Assembly (NCBI GenBank): GCA_948470475.1
Contig: OX419341.1
Location: 23,307,207-23,371,206, forward strand
Reading direction: 5' to 3'
DNA: 64,000 nucleotides
From: Galaxea fascicularis
Lineage: Eukaryota > Cnidaria > Anthozoa > Scleractinia > Euphylliidae
A program made the position numbers and the translations under genes. The notes beneath the pieces are model-generated. The model searched no databases. It saw only the letters and a program-made list of their open reading frames with translations, and was not told the DNA's origin. Position 1 is the stretch's first letter, and each line of letters opens with the position of its first letter. Below, one piece after another: positions 12,223 through 19,428 of this stretch.

Positions 12223-12578
12223 AACATTTAACTTGACTTTGGTTTGCATGATTTTCTTGACGATCCTTTCCGTGAGGGTCCGCTTGCCCGGCAATCCCTC
12301 GATGGCCTTGATCATGCGACGATCGGCGGCGTGCTTGTCCCTCAAAGTCTTGACCTTGTCGTAGTCGATGTCGTGTTGTTTGGCAATCTTGTCCAACCGG
12401 TTGATGCCCGGGTCCCCGCGTTTCAAACGTTTCTTCAAATGCGTGCCGGGGCCCATGTACTGATAGCCCGGCAATGAAATTTCAGGCCCGTTTTGCCCAA
12501 CCATTTTTGCACGTCCACCCCGCGGCCGCCTTGAGAAGCAGAAGGCTTCTTGCATCGTCGCTTACTCGTCCTCTTCAT
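12223..12578 (-). pseudogene. Polinton phospholipase A2-like protein (frameshifted)
   Basis: The C-terminal part reads LPGYQYMGPGTHL, then KQHDIDYDK, with the His-Asp catalytic dyad and the glycine-rich calcium-loop motif of the phospholipase A2 domain also found in parvovirus VP1 and many Polintons. In parvoviruses this activity helps the particle leave the endosome; a similar role here is inference. A cysteine usual just before the GPG loop is Met here. The best start is the ATG at 12578 in a basic leader (MKRTSKRRCKK), which needs a one-base frameshift near 12480 to reach the domain. A downstream in-frame start exists at 12504. It is the last gene before the left TIR. Confidence 0.75.
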
Positions 12579-12642
12579 CGTAGTTCTCTTTATCGAGTCG
12601 GCGTCGCGTGCGCTTTCCTTGCTCCCAATCTTCCCACCCTGG

Positions 12643-13429
12643 TTAGGTTCTCAACCGTCTCACTGCCAAGGGTGTTTTCGACTTTTCCTCCATGGCCTGT
12701 CGCCTTTTATCCATGGCCCTGGCGACAGCCCCCCATAAATCGTCCTCGCCCGTGGCGCTTGGACGCTCGATCTGGGGCGTCTTTTTCAATCGGCGTTTAC
12801 CCTGTTCGAGGTCCCACGCATCGAAGGGAGTCCTCCGTGTAGGCTTTTTCTCCTCCTCCTCCTTTTTCACTTTCACTTCCTGAGGGGGTGGGAAGGACCA
12901 GTCGTCTTCCTCTTTCCTTTTCCACCCAAGGCGGGGATGGGAGAGGCCAGTCCTCATCCTCTTCTTCTTCTTTTGCCTTTTTGAACAACCGTTTGGGTTT
13001 TCTTGGCACTTTGGGTTTCACATCCGTCCCGAGGGCTTTGCTCACCGTTGTCTTGGCAGGGGTCCTACCTGTGGGGGTTCCCCCCTCCGTTTTTTGGGCC
13101 ACTCTCACCATGCGTCGCATCCATTTGTCGAACGCACTGCTCACCAAATCCGTTTCGGGGGCGTCGTTATCGACGGCTGTCCCCGCCGTGCCTGCTGCAG
13201 GAACGTCCAAGGTTCGCAGTTTTTTCGTGGCTCGATGCAGGGCCCGCGATACGGGCTTCAACTTCGTGCGTTTGGCGGCAGGCGACAGGTGGGGATCCTT
13301 CAACAACCGTTCCTCTTTGGCCGCCAAGGTGGCCGCATAAGTTAACAGATGGTTCTGCAACAAACCGGCCTTGTGCTTAGCCACCCAAGGGGCGAATTCG
13401 CGTTTGGGTACGATCAACATTTCTTCCAT
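12643..13429 (-). pseudogene. Conserved Polinton Lys/Glu-rich protein (frameshifted)
   Basis: Starting at 13429 the frame encodes LIVPKREFAPWV, a helical N-terminal part, a middle stretch with FDKWMRRMVRV, then runs of Lys and Glu. After about 12925 the coding sense moves to another frame that continues through TPFDAWDLEQGKRR to a stop at 12643. A single-base shift within the low-complexity region is the likely cause. The N-terminal pattern resembles a protein of unknown role found in many Polintons; I infer a virion or DNA-associated role from its charge only. A TATAAGAG box at 13521-13528 is a plausible promoter. Confidence 0.6.
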
Positions 13430-13653
13430 GACGAGACGGTGATGTGACCGGTCACGCGTGCTTCACCGACAGGGGTCGCACAGTAGGCGTCGTCTGAGTT
13501 CACAACACTCACGTTGCCACCTCTTATACCCTTGGTTCTTGTCGGCCGGACATTCGAAGGCTCGACTGTTTTTTCTTCCTTGACCGCTTGCAACAAGGCC
13601 ACAAGAGCTCTCATCGTTGGATACATCGACACACCGCTTGGAGTCCCCGCCAT
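13414..13653 (-). CDS. Small unrecognised frame, possibly the tail of the gene at 13611-13907
   Basis: A 79-codon frame (MAGTPSGVSMYPTMRALVAL) overlapping the end of the basic protein gene and running to 13414. It could be the shifted C-terminus of that gene or chance. It also covers the TATA-like box at 13521. I do not recognise it. Confidence 0.25.
   Translation of the reverse strand: MAGTPSGVSMYPTMRALVALLQAVKEEKTVEPSNVRPTRTKGIRGGNVSVVNSDDAYCATPVGEARVTGHITVSSWKKC
13521..13528 (-). promoter_or_regulatory. TATAAGAG box
   Basis: TATA-like element 92 bases upstream of the gene starting at 13429; one of a series before Polinton genes. Confidence 0.4.
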
Positions 13654-13907
13654 AAGCCTCTGCCCGTTTGTCGGAGCAAGAGAGCGCGTCGTCGGGTCAC
13701 CGAATTTTTCCGCTTGGCTAACTCGCGCAAGACCTTTTTATGCCTTTTCAACCGGGCCACGACGTCCAGGGTGACCCTGGCATGCCCTTTCAACGTGTTC
13801 AACACCAATTCGCTGATGGCATTGATCTGATCGGCGTTGGCGTGACGTAGGAGGTCGTGACGGTATTGCCCGCGGGCATCTCGAAACAGACTTTCCAAAA
13901 ACGGCAA
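13611..13907 (-). CDS. Conserved small basic Polinton protein
   Basis: About 98 residues with ADQINAISELVLNTLKG, then a strongly basic helix (RLKRHKKVLRELAKRK, RRRALLLRQ). This arrangement of an acidic-hydrophobic helix followed by Lys/Arg-rich helix is typical of a small protein seen in many Polintons; its function is unknown, and DNA packaging or core association is only a guess. The end (after about residue 85) may be frameshifted, since the glycine-rich tail continues better in the neighbouring frame. A TATAAAAG box lies 62 bases upstream (13969-13976). Confidence 0.65.
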   Translation of the reverse strand: MPFLESLFRDARGQYRHDLLRHANADQINAISELVLNTLKGHARVTLDVVARLKRHKKVLRELAKRKNSVTRRRALLLRQTGRGLWRGLQAVCRCIQR

Positions 13908-13968
13908 CTGACGTCTAAGACGTTTTATCTCGAGGGGAACCGTCTGCGTCGACCCGGGTCCACGTTGT

Positions 13969-13976
13969 CTTTTATA
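13969..13976 (-). promoter_or_regulatory. TATAAAAG box
   Basis: Perfect TATA box (minus strand) 62 bases upstream of the start at 13907, immediately after the end of the capsid remnant. Confidence 0.65.
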
Positions 13977-14019
13977 CCCTCTTTTCTTGTGTCAACGTTC
14001 AGGGCTTTTTTTGAGGGGG

Positions 14020-14614
14020 TCACATGAGGCAACAAGGGCTCGATTTCTTGGCGATGAAACCTTGCGATTCTCTCTTCATGGGCTTCTCGGCAGCTTTTTG
14101 CGTGGCACTGAGAGCCGTATAGTCGGCATGAGGGCCCGCGTGGTTTAGGTTGTTGGCCGTCAAAGGGGTGGCCACATCCAATCCATCTTGTTGGAAACCC
14201 TGCAAGGGCAAGAGGATCTCTCCATCAAGGCGGTCGTTGTTGATGAGGGTCTCAAAGTAAGCTTTGAGACGGGTAGGTGTCCGTCTGGGAACTGATCAAT
14301 GTGCCATTGAAGGTGACGCTGCATTGTTTGATCATGGTGTGGCACAAATTCTGTGCGGGGAAAAGATTGTCCGCGGCTGCCACGTTGTTGCCATCGTGTT
14401 GTTTCATTTGAAATTCAATTTCGAAGTAACTCCGATTCAAGTCCACGTACTCGTTGACGCTCGACATGACAAATTGCATGGGTTGAATGCCCCCACTGTC
14501 CGCTTTCACCAACACCATGCGATACTTTTCGTAGGAAGTATCCGTCGGGGGTACGTCGAAGATTTGCATGGTGGGATGCCAGGTGGTGGCGGCAGGTGTC
14601 CTTCCCTCACCCAT
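14020..14614 (-). pseudogene. Polinton major capsid protein, N-terminal remnant
   Basis: The frame from 14614 encodes FDVPPTDTSYEK, then EYVDLNRSYFEIEFQMK and SVTFNGTLISSQTDTYP, the pattern of the first jelly roll of the double jelly-roll Polinton capsid protein (often annotated as F54H12.2-like in animal genomes). Near 14265 the frame shifts; the next frame continues with AYFETLINND-like and ADYTALSATQKAA and stops at 14020. The family is usually 500 residues or more; only about 195 codons remain, so the second jelly roll is deleted. A TATAAAAG box lies 50 bases upstream (14664-14671). Confidence 0.8.
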
Positions 14615-14663
14615 CGTGCTGACCGGCGTCTTTGTCGCCTTGGCCGTGTACGCTTGCGCATCT

Positions 14664-14671
14664 CTTTTATA
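14664..14671 (-). promoter_or_regulatory. TATAAAAG box of the capsid gene
   Basis: Reads TATATAAAAGAG on the minus strand, 50 bases before the capsid start codon. Confidence 0.7.
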
Positions 14672-14813
14672 TACGCGCGTGTCCAGGAAGGCACCATGTC
14701 AGGAGCCCCTGGCCATATCCGTCCCCCAACTTGAGGCGCCACGCCTTTCAGACCGTGCCGTTGAAGCCCCCTTGAGGGCATGGGTGTCATGACGATGCGC
14801 CGCTTCACCATTT

Positions 14814-15041
14814 TCAGGGTCCCAATATATGGTGCACACTGTGCTTGACGCGTTTACTCACTCTGTCGAGGACTTCGTCAGCTTTGCGTTTCAAGGCCCT
14901 CTTCACGTGCTTTTGTACCTTTCTGGCGATGACTTGACCATCCCTTTCGAGCACGGGTCCGACAAACCGACTGAAAAGCCCCGAACCGTCTTGCGACGTA
15001 GGGGTGTACCGTGTCAGACTGCCTCTTCGCATGACTCGCAA
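14814..15041 (-). CDS. Small basic Polinton protein
   Basis: About 75 residues: MRRGSLTRYTP, a Gly/Phe stretch (GSGLFSRFVG), then a Lys/Arg-rich helix (VQKHVKRALKRKADEVLDR). Its layout, a short hydrophobic Gly-rich part followed by a basic amphipathic helix, recalls small core or membrane-active proteins of Polintons and adenoviruses, but I cannot assign a function. A TATAAAAG box sits only 25 bases before the first ATG, so the ATG at 15032 may be the true start. A second TATA-like box is at 15124-15131. Confidence 0.5.
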   Translation of the reverse strand: MRVMRRGSLTRYTPTSQDGSGLFSRFVGPVLERDGQVIARKVQKHVKRALKRKADEVLDRVSKRVKHSVHHILGP

Positions 15042-15065
15042 ATGCTTTGGGTGTTGGGGAGTGTC

Positions 15066-15073
15066 CTTTTATA
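15066..15073 (-). promoter_or_regulatory. TATAAAAG box
   Basis: GTGTATAAAAGGACAC on the minus strand, upstream of the small basic protein gene. Confidence 0.65.
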
Positions 15074-15123
15074 CACGTCGACTGGATTGTCTGCACAGAC
15101 CACGACAGGGTGTCTTGTTCTTG

Positions 15124-15131
15124 TCTTTATA
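15124..15131 (-). promoter_or_regulatory. TATAAAGA box
   Basis: GTGTATAAAGACAAG on the minus strand, overlapping the stop region of the upstream gene and lying 83 bases before the ATG at 15041. It closely resembles the box at 15066-15073, including the flanking GTG, so the promoter may be duplicated. Confidence 0.5.
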
Positions 15132-16164
15132 CACGCTGGCGAAAATGCAAAGTCAAGTTGGAGGGTCCCTCCCCCAGATGCGCCAAGGCACCGGCCATCT
15201 CGGCGATTTGCACTTCCATCACCTCGAACGAGGGTTGACGCACCGGCAGGTATTGCACGTGGGTGGGTTCGAAGTAGGCGTACCCATTTCGGTCCGTGGT
15301 GGAAAGGTGGACTTCTCTTAGGAGATCCGTGATGCGTTCGCCCACGATGGTGCTCTGACCCGCATTGCAGTAGACACGCAGACTGCGCGAGGGGGTGAAG
15401 AAGGTCTTTTCGAACCAACCCCAATTCAAGTTGGTAAACTCCCAGGTCTGTTGTTGCGTGAGAATGACCCACTCTACCTGGATGATGGCCGCATCGATGG
15501 GCTGAGTGTTGATCTTATCGCTGGCGGGAGGGGACTTATAATGAATTTGGCGGATCTGGGGTCCGGGAAAACTGTGGCTTGGGCCAATGCCTCCTAACAA
15601 CACCATCAAGTCGTATGCAAAGCCCACTGTGATGTGCTCGGAAGCGCGCTCGCATCCGCTGCCGTCGAGTTGCAAGGTGGTGGGACCTGTCCAACGCAGG
15701 GTTTGAAAGTACTCCGCATTGCTTTCCGGATGCTTCCATTCTTCGACGTCTGTGCTGTCTTTTTCCGTGTACTTAAAATAGTAGGCGATTCCCTTTTGCA
15801 ACTCGAACACGAGGGACCGCATGAAAGAGACCCCGTCGTGCACCGACTCGTCCTGCAACAGGTCGTCCACGGTGACCACGGCCCTCACGTTGTTGTTGGC
15901 CACACTGCGTGTACCGCGCGCATCCACCTTGGTCGTGTAGCTCCGTTGATAGGCAAGTTCGGTGCCCGAAGGACACTTTTGCAACAGGGCGGACCGAAAT
16001 TCGTTCCGAAGGGGTAGCGACAGGCTCGCCAACCCCACTTGCCAGTCTTTGCCTCCGAACTGCAAGGGGGTGGGCAGTTGCACCTTGTAACTGTTGTTGC
16101 GATTGGTCCTCGCGAATTGAGCTCCTCCGCCATCGCTGGGCAACGTCACGTAGAGCTCTTCCAT
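15127..16164 (-). CDS. Polinton 'YVTL' family protein, copy 1
   Basis: About 345 residues from the ATG at 16164 (MEELYVTLPSD); an ATG at 16191 would add nine residues. The N-terminus matches that of the gene at 17609-18646: YVTL, then S/T-N-x-S-Y/F-K/Q-V-x-L-x-TPL-x-FG, W-x-V-x-L-x-SL, and both end near TLHFR(Q/R)R. Proteins starting this way are common in animal Polintons and are likely virion-associated, but no function is established that I know of. The start overlaps the end of the integrase gene by 19 bases. The frame is intact over its length, unlike most neighbours. Confidence 0.75.
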   Translation of the reverse strand: MEELYVTLPSDGGGAQFARTNRNNSYKVQLPTPLQFGGKDWQVGLASLSLPLRNEFRSALLQKCPSGTELAYQRSYTTKVDARGTRSVANNNVRAVVTVDDLLQDESVHDGVSFMRSLVFELQKGIAYYFKYTEKDSTDVEEWKHPESNAEYFQTLRWTGPTTLQLDGSGCERASEHITVGFAYDLMVLLGGIGPSHSFPGPQIRQIHYKSPPASDKINTQPIDAAIIQVEWVILTQQQTWEFTNLNWGWFEKTFFTPSRSLRVYCNAGQSTIVGERITDLLREVHLSTTDRNGYAYFEPTHVQYLPVRQPSFEVMEVQIAEMAGALAHLGEGPSNLTLHFRQRV

Positions 16165-17224
16165 GCCTTGAGGTCCGAAGTGGGGATCCAACTATCGTAT
16201 TTGGCCGGCCACCCTTTCCATCTCATAAACGCTCGCTTGCCACGCCGTTTAAGTACTTTTTCGATGCGCCACAAGGTGTCGTCATCCACGGTGACTTTTT
16301 GTAGATACTCTTCGTAAAACGTCCCCTCCAAGGGTGTGCCATCCATTTCTTCGATTTTGTATGTGATGGGAACCCCCGGCACCACGCGTTGCACGACAAA
16401 CACTTCCTCCGTCCATTGGGGCAAATACCCTTTCTTGAAAAGTCTCGTGCGCTTGCTCAAGCGCACGCGATCCCCTCTGACCAATCGAGGTCGCCTCCGA
16501 TCAGGTTTCAACCGTAAACCGTATAATCGCTGCCACACAAACTCTTCGTTCTCCGGCGTCACTTTTCTCGGTGCCAAACCAATGCTACGGTGCTTGGAGG
16601 CATTATACCCAGCCACCAAGTCGGGCAGGATGTCGATGTACTTCCAGGTGTTGGCCGCAGTGAAATAGCGGTACATTCGGCCCTTAAGCGTGCGATTGAA
16701 CCGTTCCACCACTGCGGCTTTGGCATCCCCTTTCGTGGAAAAATGATGAATGCCTTCTCGCTTCAACCAGGCCTGCACGGTAGCGTTGTAAAATTCTTGG
16801 CCTTTGTTCGTCTGCAAGGTTTGTGGCTGGCGTCCACCGTCCTTGAGAATGCTTCGAAAGGCTCGCACGACCTCGGCGCCCGTCTTATTTTTAACGGACG
16901 CACCCAGGCGTATTTCGACAAGACGTCCACCACGGTCAGGAGGTAACGTATGCCGCGGTTGTGGCGGGCCACGCGCTGCATTTCCACCAGATCGGCCACC
17001 CATTGCTGGCCGCGATGAAACACCAAGACAGGCAGTGTCGAAAACCGCCGACGCGGGGGTTTGTGCAACGTGTAGGCCAAATTCTTTTCCAACAAAGTGC
17101 GTGCCTTCTTGAGGGACCACCCGTGAGCGCGTGCAAACCGGGCCACCCCAACCAAGGCACCGGGCGCTGCAGGGTCCTCGTAGGATGCTGTCGTTGTGGG
17201 ATTTATGGTCTCTTTTTTCTTCAT
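16146..17224 (-). pseudogene. Polinton integrase with chromodomain (frameshift, altered active site)
   Basis: A retrovirus-type (rve/DDE) integrase. The first part has WVADLVEM with the first acidic residue and YLLTVVDVLSKYAWVRP. The frame shifts near 16900 and resumes with KNKTGAEVVRAF. The second catalytic position reads TNKGQEF, so Asp is replaced by Asn (codon 16806-16808). The last acidic residue is in VERFNRTLKGR. A C-terminal chromodomain follows (WRIEKVLKRR, RAFMRWKGWP, YDSWIPTSDL), which in related elements guides insertion to marked chromatin. The start at 17224 is chosen because the TATA-like box at 17306-17316 makes the earlier ATG at 17296 too close. With a frameshift and a lost catalytic Asp it should be inactive. 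Confidence 0.88.
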
Positions 17225-17305
17225 GGTCGTCGAAGTCTGTCCGTCACCCACAGGCAAAATCGACGCCACGCCAACTCTCAAATGGTGGGCAGGCATAGCC
17301 CGTAC

Positions 17306-17316
17306 GTTTTATGTAT
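17306..17316 (-). promoter_or_regulatory. CATAAAAC-type TATA box of the integrase
   Basis: ATACATAAAAC on the minus strand, about 82 bases before the chosen integrase start. Confidence 0.5.
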
Positions 17317-17364
17317 CTTCCGGTACCACTGCCAACTTTGTGGCCAAGGGTACCCCTCGTCCAA

Positions 17365-17565
17365 CTACACCACGAAGGCTGTGAAGGTCCCCCAGTGCAA
17401 CTCGTCGAGAAGGTATTCGAAGACGTCGAGGGGAGTGCCATCGGCGGCCGCGTCCATGGCGAACACATCCTTACTTGGTACCCCTATGACGGCCACGAGC
17501 GATCGACATACCGTGCGCAACATGACCCAATGGCATCGACTCCACACGTCTGCGCACGTCGTCAT
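17365..17565 (-). CDS. Short frame, possibly an N-terminal remnant of the maturation protease
   Basis: A 66-codon frame (MTTCADVWSRC, KDVFAMDAAADGTP, LHWGTFTAFVV) directly behind a CATAAAAC box at 17606-17615, and between the second YVTL gene and the integrase, ending at a stop after which similar sense may continue (LDEGYPW). The position and the FAMD-type motif near residue 38 vaguely recall the start of adenovirus-type cysteine proteases of Polintons. The match is weak; it may be an unrelated small protein. Confidence 0.3.
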   Translation of the reverse strand: MTTCADVWSRCHWVMLRTVCRSLVAVIGVPSKDVFAMDAAADGTPLDVFEYLLDELHWGTFTAFVV

Positions 17566-17605
17566 GGTTTTCGCGCACTGACGAGTCAAGGTGGCGGACG
17601 GCCCG

Positions 17606-17615
17606 GTTTTATGAC
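17606..17615 (-). promoter_or_regulatory. CATAAAAC TATA-like box
   Basis: GTCATAAAAC on the minus strand, inside the last codons of the YVTL gene copy 2 and 41 bases before the ATG at 17565. Confidence 0.45.
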
Positions 17616-18646
17616 TTCCTGCGTCTGAAATGCAAGGTGACCGTCGTGTGCGTGTGACCCACTTGTGCCGTGGGCAATGCATGCCCCAACCCTTCCCTCA
17701 AACTCACGCTGGCCACCTCCAGTCCGTAATAGCGCACGGACCGAAATCGTTCTTGCAAGGGTTCGTAATACACACTACCCTCCCCTCGCTGCAGGTGCGG
17801 CACCTCTTGCAAGAAATCGGTCGTCCGATCCCCCACCATGACGGCACGTCCCACGTTGGAATAGATGTGCAGACCCTGTGTGTGGTGCGTCTTGCCCACC
17901 ACGCTGTCAAAGGCGTCATTCAGACGCACGAAGCGCCATTTCACTTTAGACGAAAACATGACCGTGTCACGCGTGGAATCGTAGTTTAGCAGCACGTCAC
18001 CGTGAGCAATGATGGAGTCCACCGTGTGACCCCACCTTGGGGCCGGGCCCGTGACCACTTGACGCAATTCGGGGATGGCATTGTGGCCTAGGAGAAATGG
18101 CAAGCTTTGCGATGGGTCGGGCACCAACCAACCCATCTTGAAACACACACTCTTGTTCAATTCAAAGGTCGTTCCGTCGAGTCCATCGACGATCATCTCC
18201 GTGGCGCCATTGGAGGTGTCCCAACTCACGCGGGGGCGGATCTGCAGGGTTCCGTCTTCGTAGTCAAACAGATTGACTTTCAGCAACCATTGTTCGATCA
18301 AGGCTTTCATGAACGCTTCGCCCGATGGCAAGGGATGTCGAGCATTTGAGGCCACCATGTCACTGACAAGGACTTGGTTCTTGATCGTCCAGGGGAAGTC
18401 CGAATCCCCCTCTTTCAGTAATCGGGTGGTCGTCACCAACAAGACCTTGCTAGGTTGGTCGTGCAAGAGGGTGACGTCCATCCCACGACCGCGCATGACC
18501 AGACTGCTCAAGGCCACTTCCCACCCAGGCTCTCCAAACCTCAGGGGAGTGGCTAATCGCACTTGAAAGGACGCCGCCGTGTTGTGGGGAAATTCGGGCG
18601 TCGTGTCGCTCGACAGGGTCACGTACATGTCCCTGAGTCCCCTCAT
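17609..18646 (-). CDS. Polinton 'YVTL' family protein, copy 2
   Basis: About 345 residues from the ATG at 18646 (MRGLRDMYVTLSSD), the same length as copy 1. Shared features are YVTL near the start, TPLRFG, GWEVALSSL, a D-x-V/L-LL segment, GDRTTDFLQEV (copy 1: GERITDLLREV), a YYEP or YFEP motif and a TLHFRRR end. The earlier ATG at 18667 lies only 11 bases from the TATA-like box at 18678-18686, so it is unlikely to be in the transcript. The two copies flank the integrase and probably arose by duplication within the element. The function is unknown; a structural role is inference. Confidence 0.75.
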   Translation of the reverse strand: MRGLRDMYVTLSSDTTPEFPHNTAASFQVRLATPLRFGEPGWEVALSSLVMRGRGMDVTLLHDQPSKVLLVTTTRLLKEGDSDFPWTIKNQVLVSDMVASNARHPLPSGEAFMKALIEQWLLKVNLFDYEDGTLQIRPRVSWDTSNGATEMIVDGLDGTTFELNKSVCFKMGWLVPDPSQSLPFLLGHNAIPELRQVVTGPAPRWGHTVDSIIAHGDVLLNYDSTRDTVMFSSKVKWRFVRLNDAFDSVVGKTHHTQGLHIYSNVGRAVMVGDRTTDFLQEVPHLQRGEGSVYYEPLQERFRSVRYYGLEVASVSLREGLGHALPTAQVGHTHTTVTLHFRRRKS

Positions 18647-18677
18647 CTCGACTGACCCCCGTGCCACGGCGTCCCAT

Positions 18678-18686
18678 CTTTTTATG
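18678..18686 (-). promoter_or_regulatory. CATAAAAAG TATA-like box
   Basis: AGCATAAAAAGATGGG on the minus strand, 32 bases before the ATG at 18646. It decides the start of YVTL copy 2. Confidence 0.55.
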
Positions 18687-18718
18687 CTATTTGTCTAGGG
18701 TCGTGGGTGAGGGGAAGG

Positions 18719-19087
18719 TCAACGTGCATACACTACAACAACCACACAACTCGGAATGAGGTCTTTAATGGTTTCATCTTTAAAAATGGACCGCACGCGA
18801 TTACAAGGCCAACTACAATTACAGGGTTTCCAGCAGAACACTTCTTCGGGGGTCCCACGTTGGTACACCTGGTTTTTCTCGTCCTCACAGTTCTCACACA
18901 ACACCAGGTCTAACAGGTCGTCACACCGGGCACGCCACAGATCGCGTTCTCGCGAGGCCTTTTCGTAAAGGGGCTCAAAGACCGAGGCGGGGGTGGCCAC
19001 ATCCTCCTCAACCTCTGCTTTGGGTTCGGGTTTCGGGGTGTAGTCCTCGCCCATCGTTCCCCTGACCCATCGTGTGACGTACTTCAC
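18719..19087 (-). CDS. Unrecognised small protein with Cys-rich C-terminal half
   Basis: About 122 residues. The N-terminal half is Glu/Pro-rich (YTPKPEPKAEVEED); the middle is a charged helix (EKASRERDLWRARCDDLLDL); then LCENCEDEKNQVYQ and CWKPCNCSWPCNRV give two CxxC-like pairs that could bind zinc. It ends in a run of Val (CVVVVVYAR). It sits between the polymerase and YVTL copy 2. The frame is intact. I cannot name it. Confidence 0.5.
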   Translation of the reverse strand: MKYVTRWVRGTMGEDYTPKPEPKAEVEEDVATPASVFEPLYEKASRERDLWRARCDDLLDLVLCENCEDEKNQVYQRGTPEEVFCWKPCNCSWPCNRVRSIFKDETIKDLIPSCVVVVVYAR

Positions 19088-19428
19088 AATGGATTTCGGT
19101 CACATTAAGGGACAAATGGAAGGCAGACCGGAAGATAATTGGACACCCTCCCCACGGACCAGACTTGGACCGAAGCCATCGTGAGACGCATCATGCAAGC
19201 CAAGTTGTGTTTGAAATTGTTTTTTTTTATTCATGAGACATTAAAATACATGCTTTGAAAAAAATTGAAGCGTCCGTCTCTTCTTTTTACAAATAATAAA
19301 CAACGGCAGCTCCTTGATTTTTTAATTGGAACGTGGTGAAAAACAAGGCGAACAGGAGGAACAAAAACAACAGTTCGTAAAAACGCCATACACAAGAGAA
19401 AAACAAATATTCATGGGTCTTCTTCTTC
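19088..19428 (-). other. Non-coding stretch behind the polymerase gene
   Basis: No gene seen. It is AT-rich from 19220 and contains AATAAA on the minus strand at 19226-19231, which may end the polymerase transcript, and nearby TTATT words around 19290. Confidence 0.5.

Noticed and set aside
14506..14811. Frame starting MVKRRIVMTPMPSRG directly after the small basic protein gene
   Set aside because: It covers the capsid TATA box and runs through the capsid start region in another frame; its Arg/Pro-rich text looks like a shadow.
16961..17581. Long plus-strand frame across the integrase
   Set aside because: Antisense shadow of the integrase and its neighbour, caused by GC-rich codon use.
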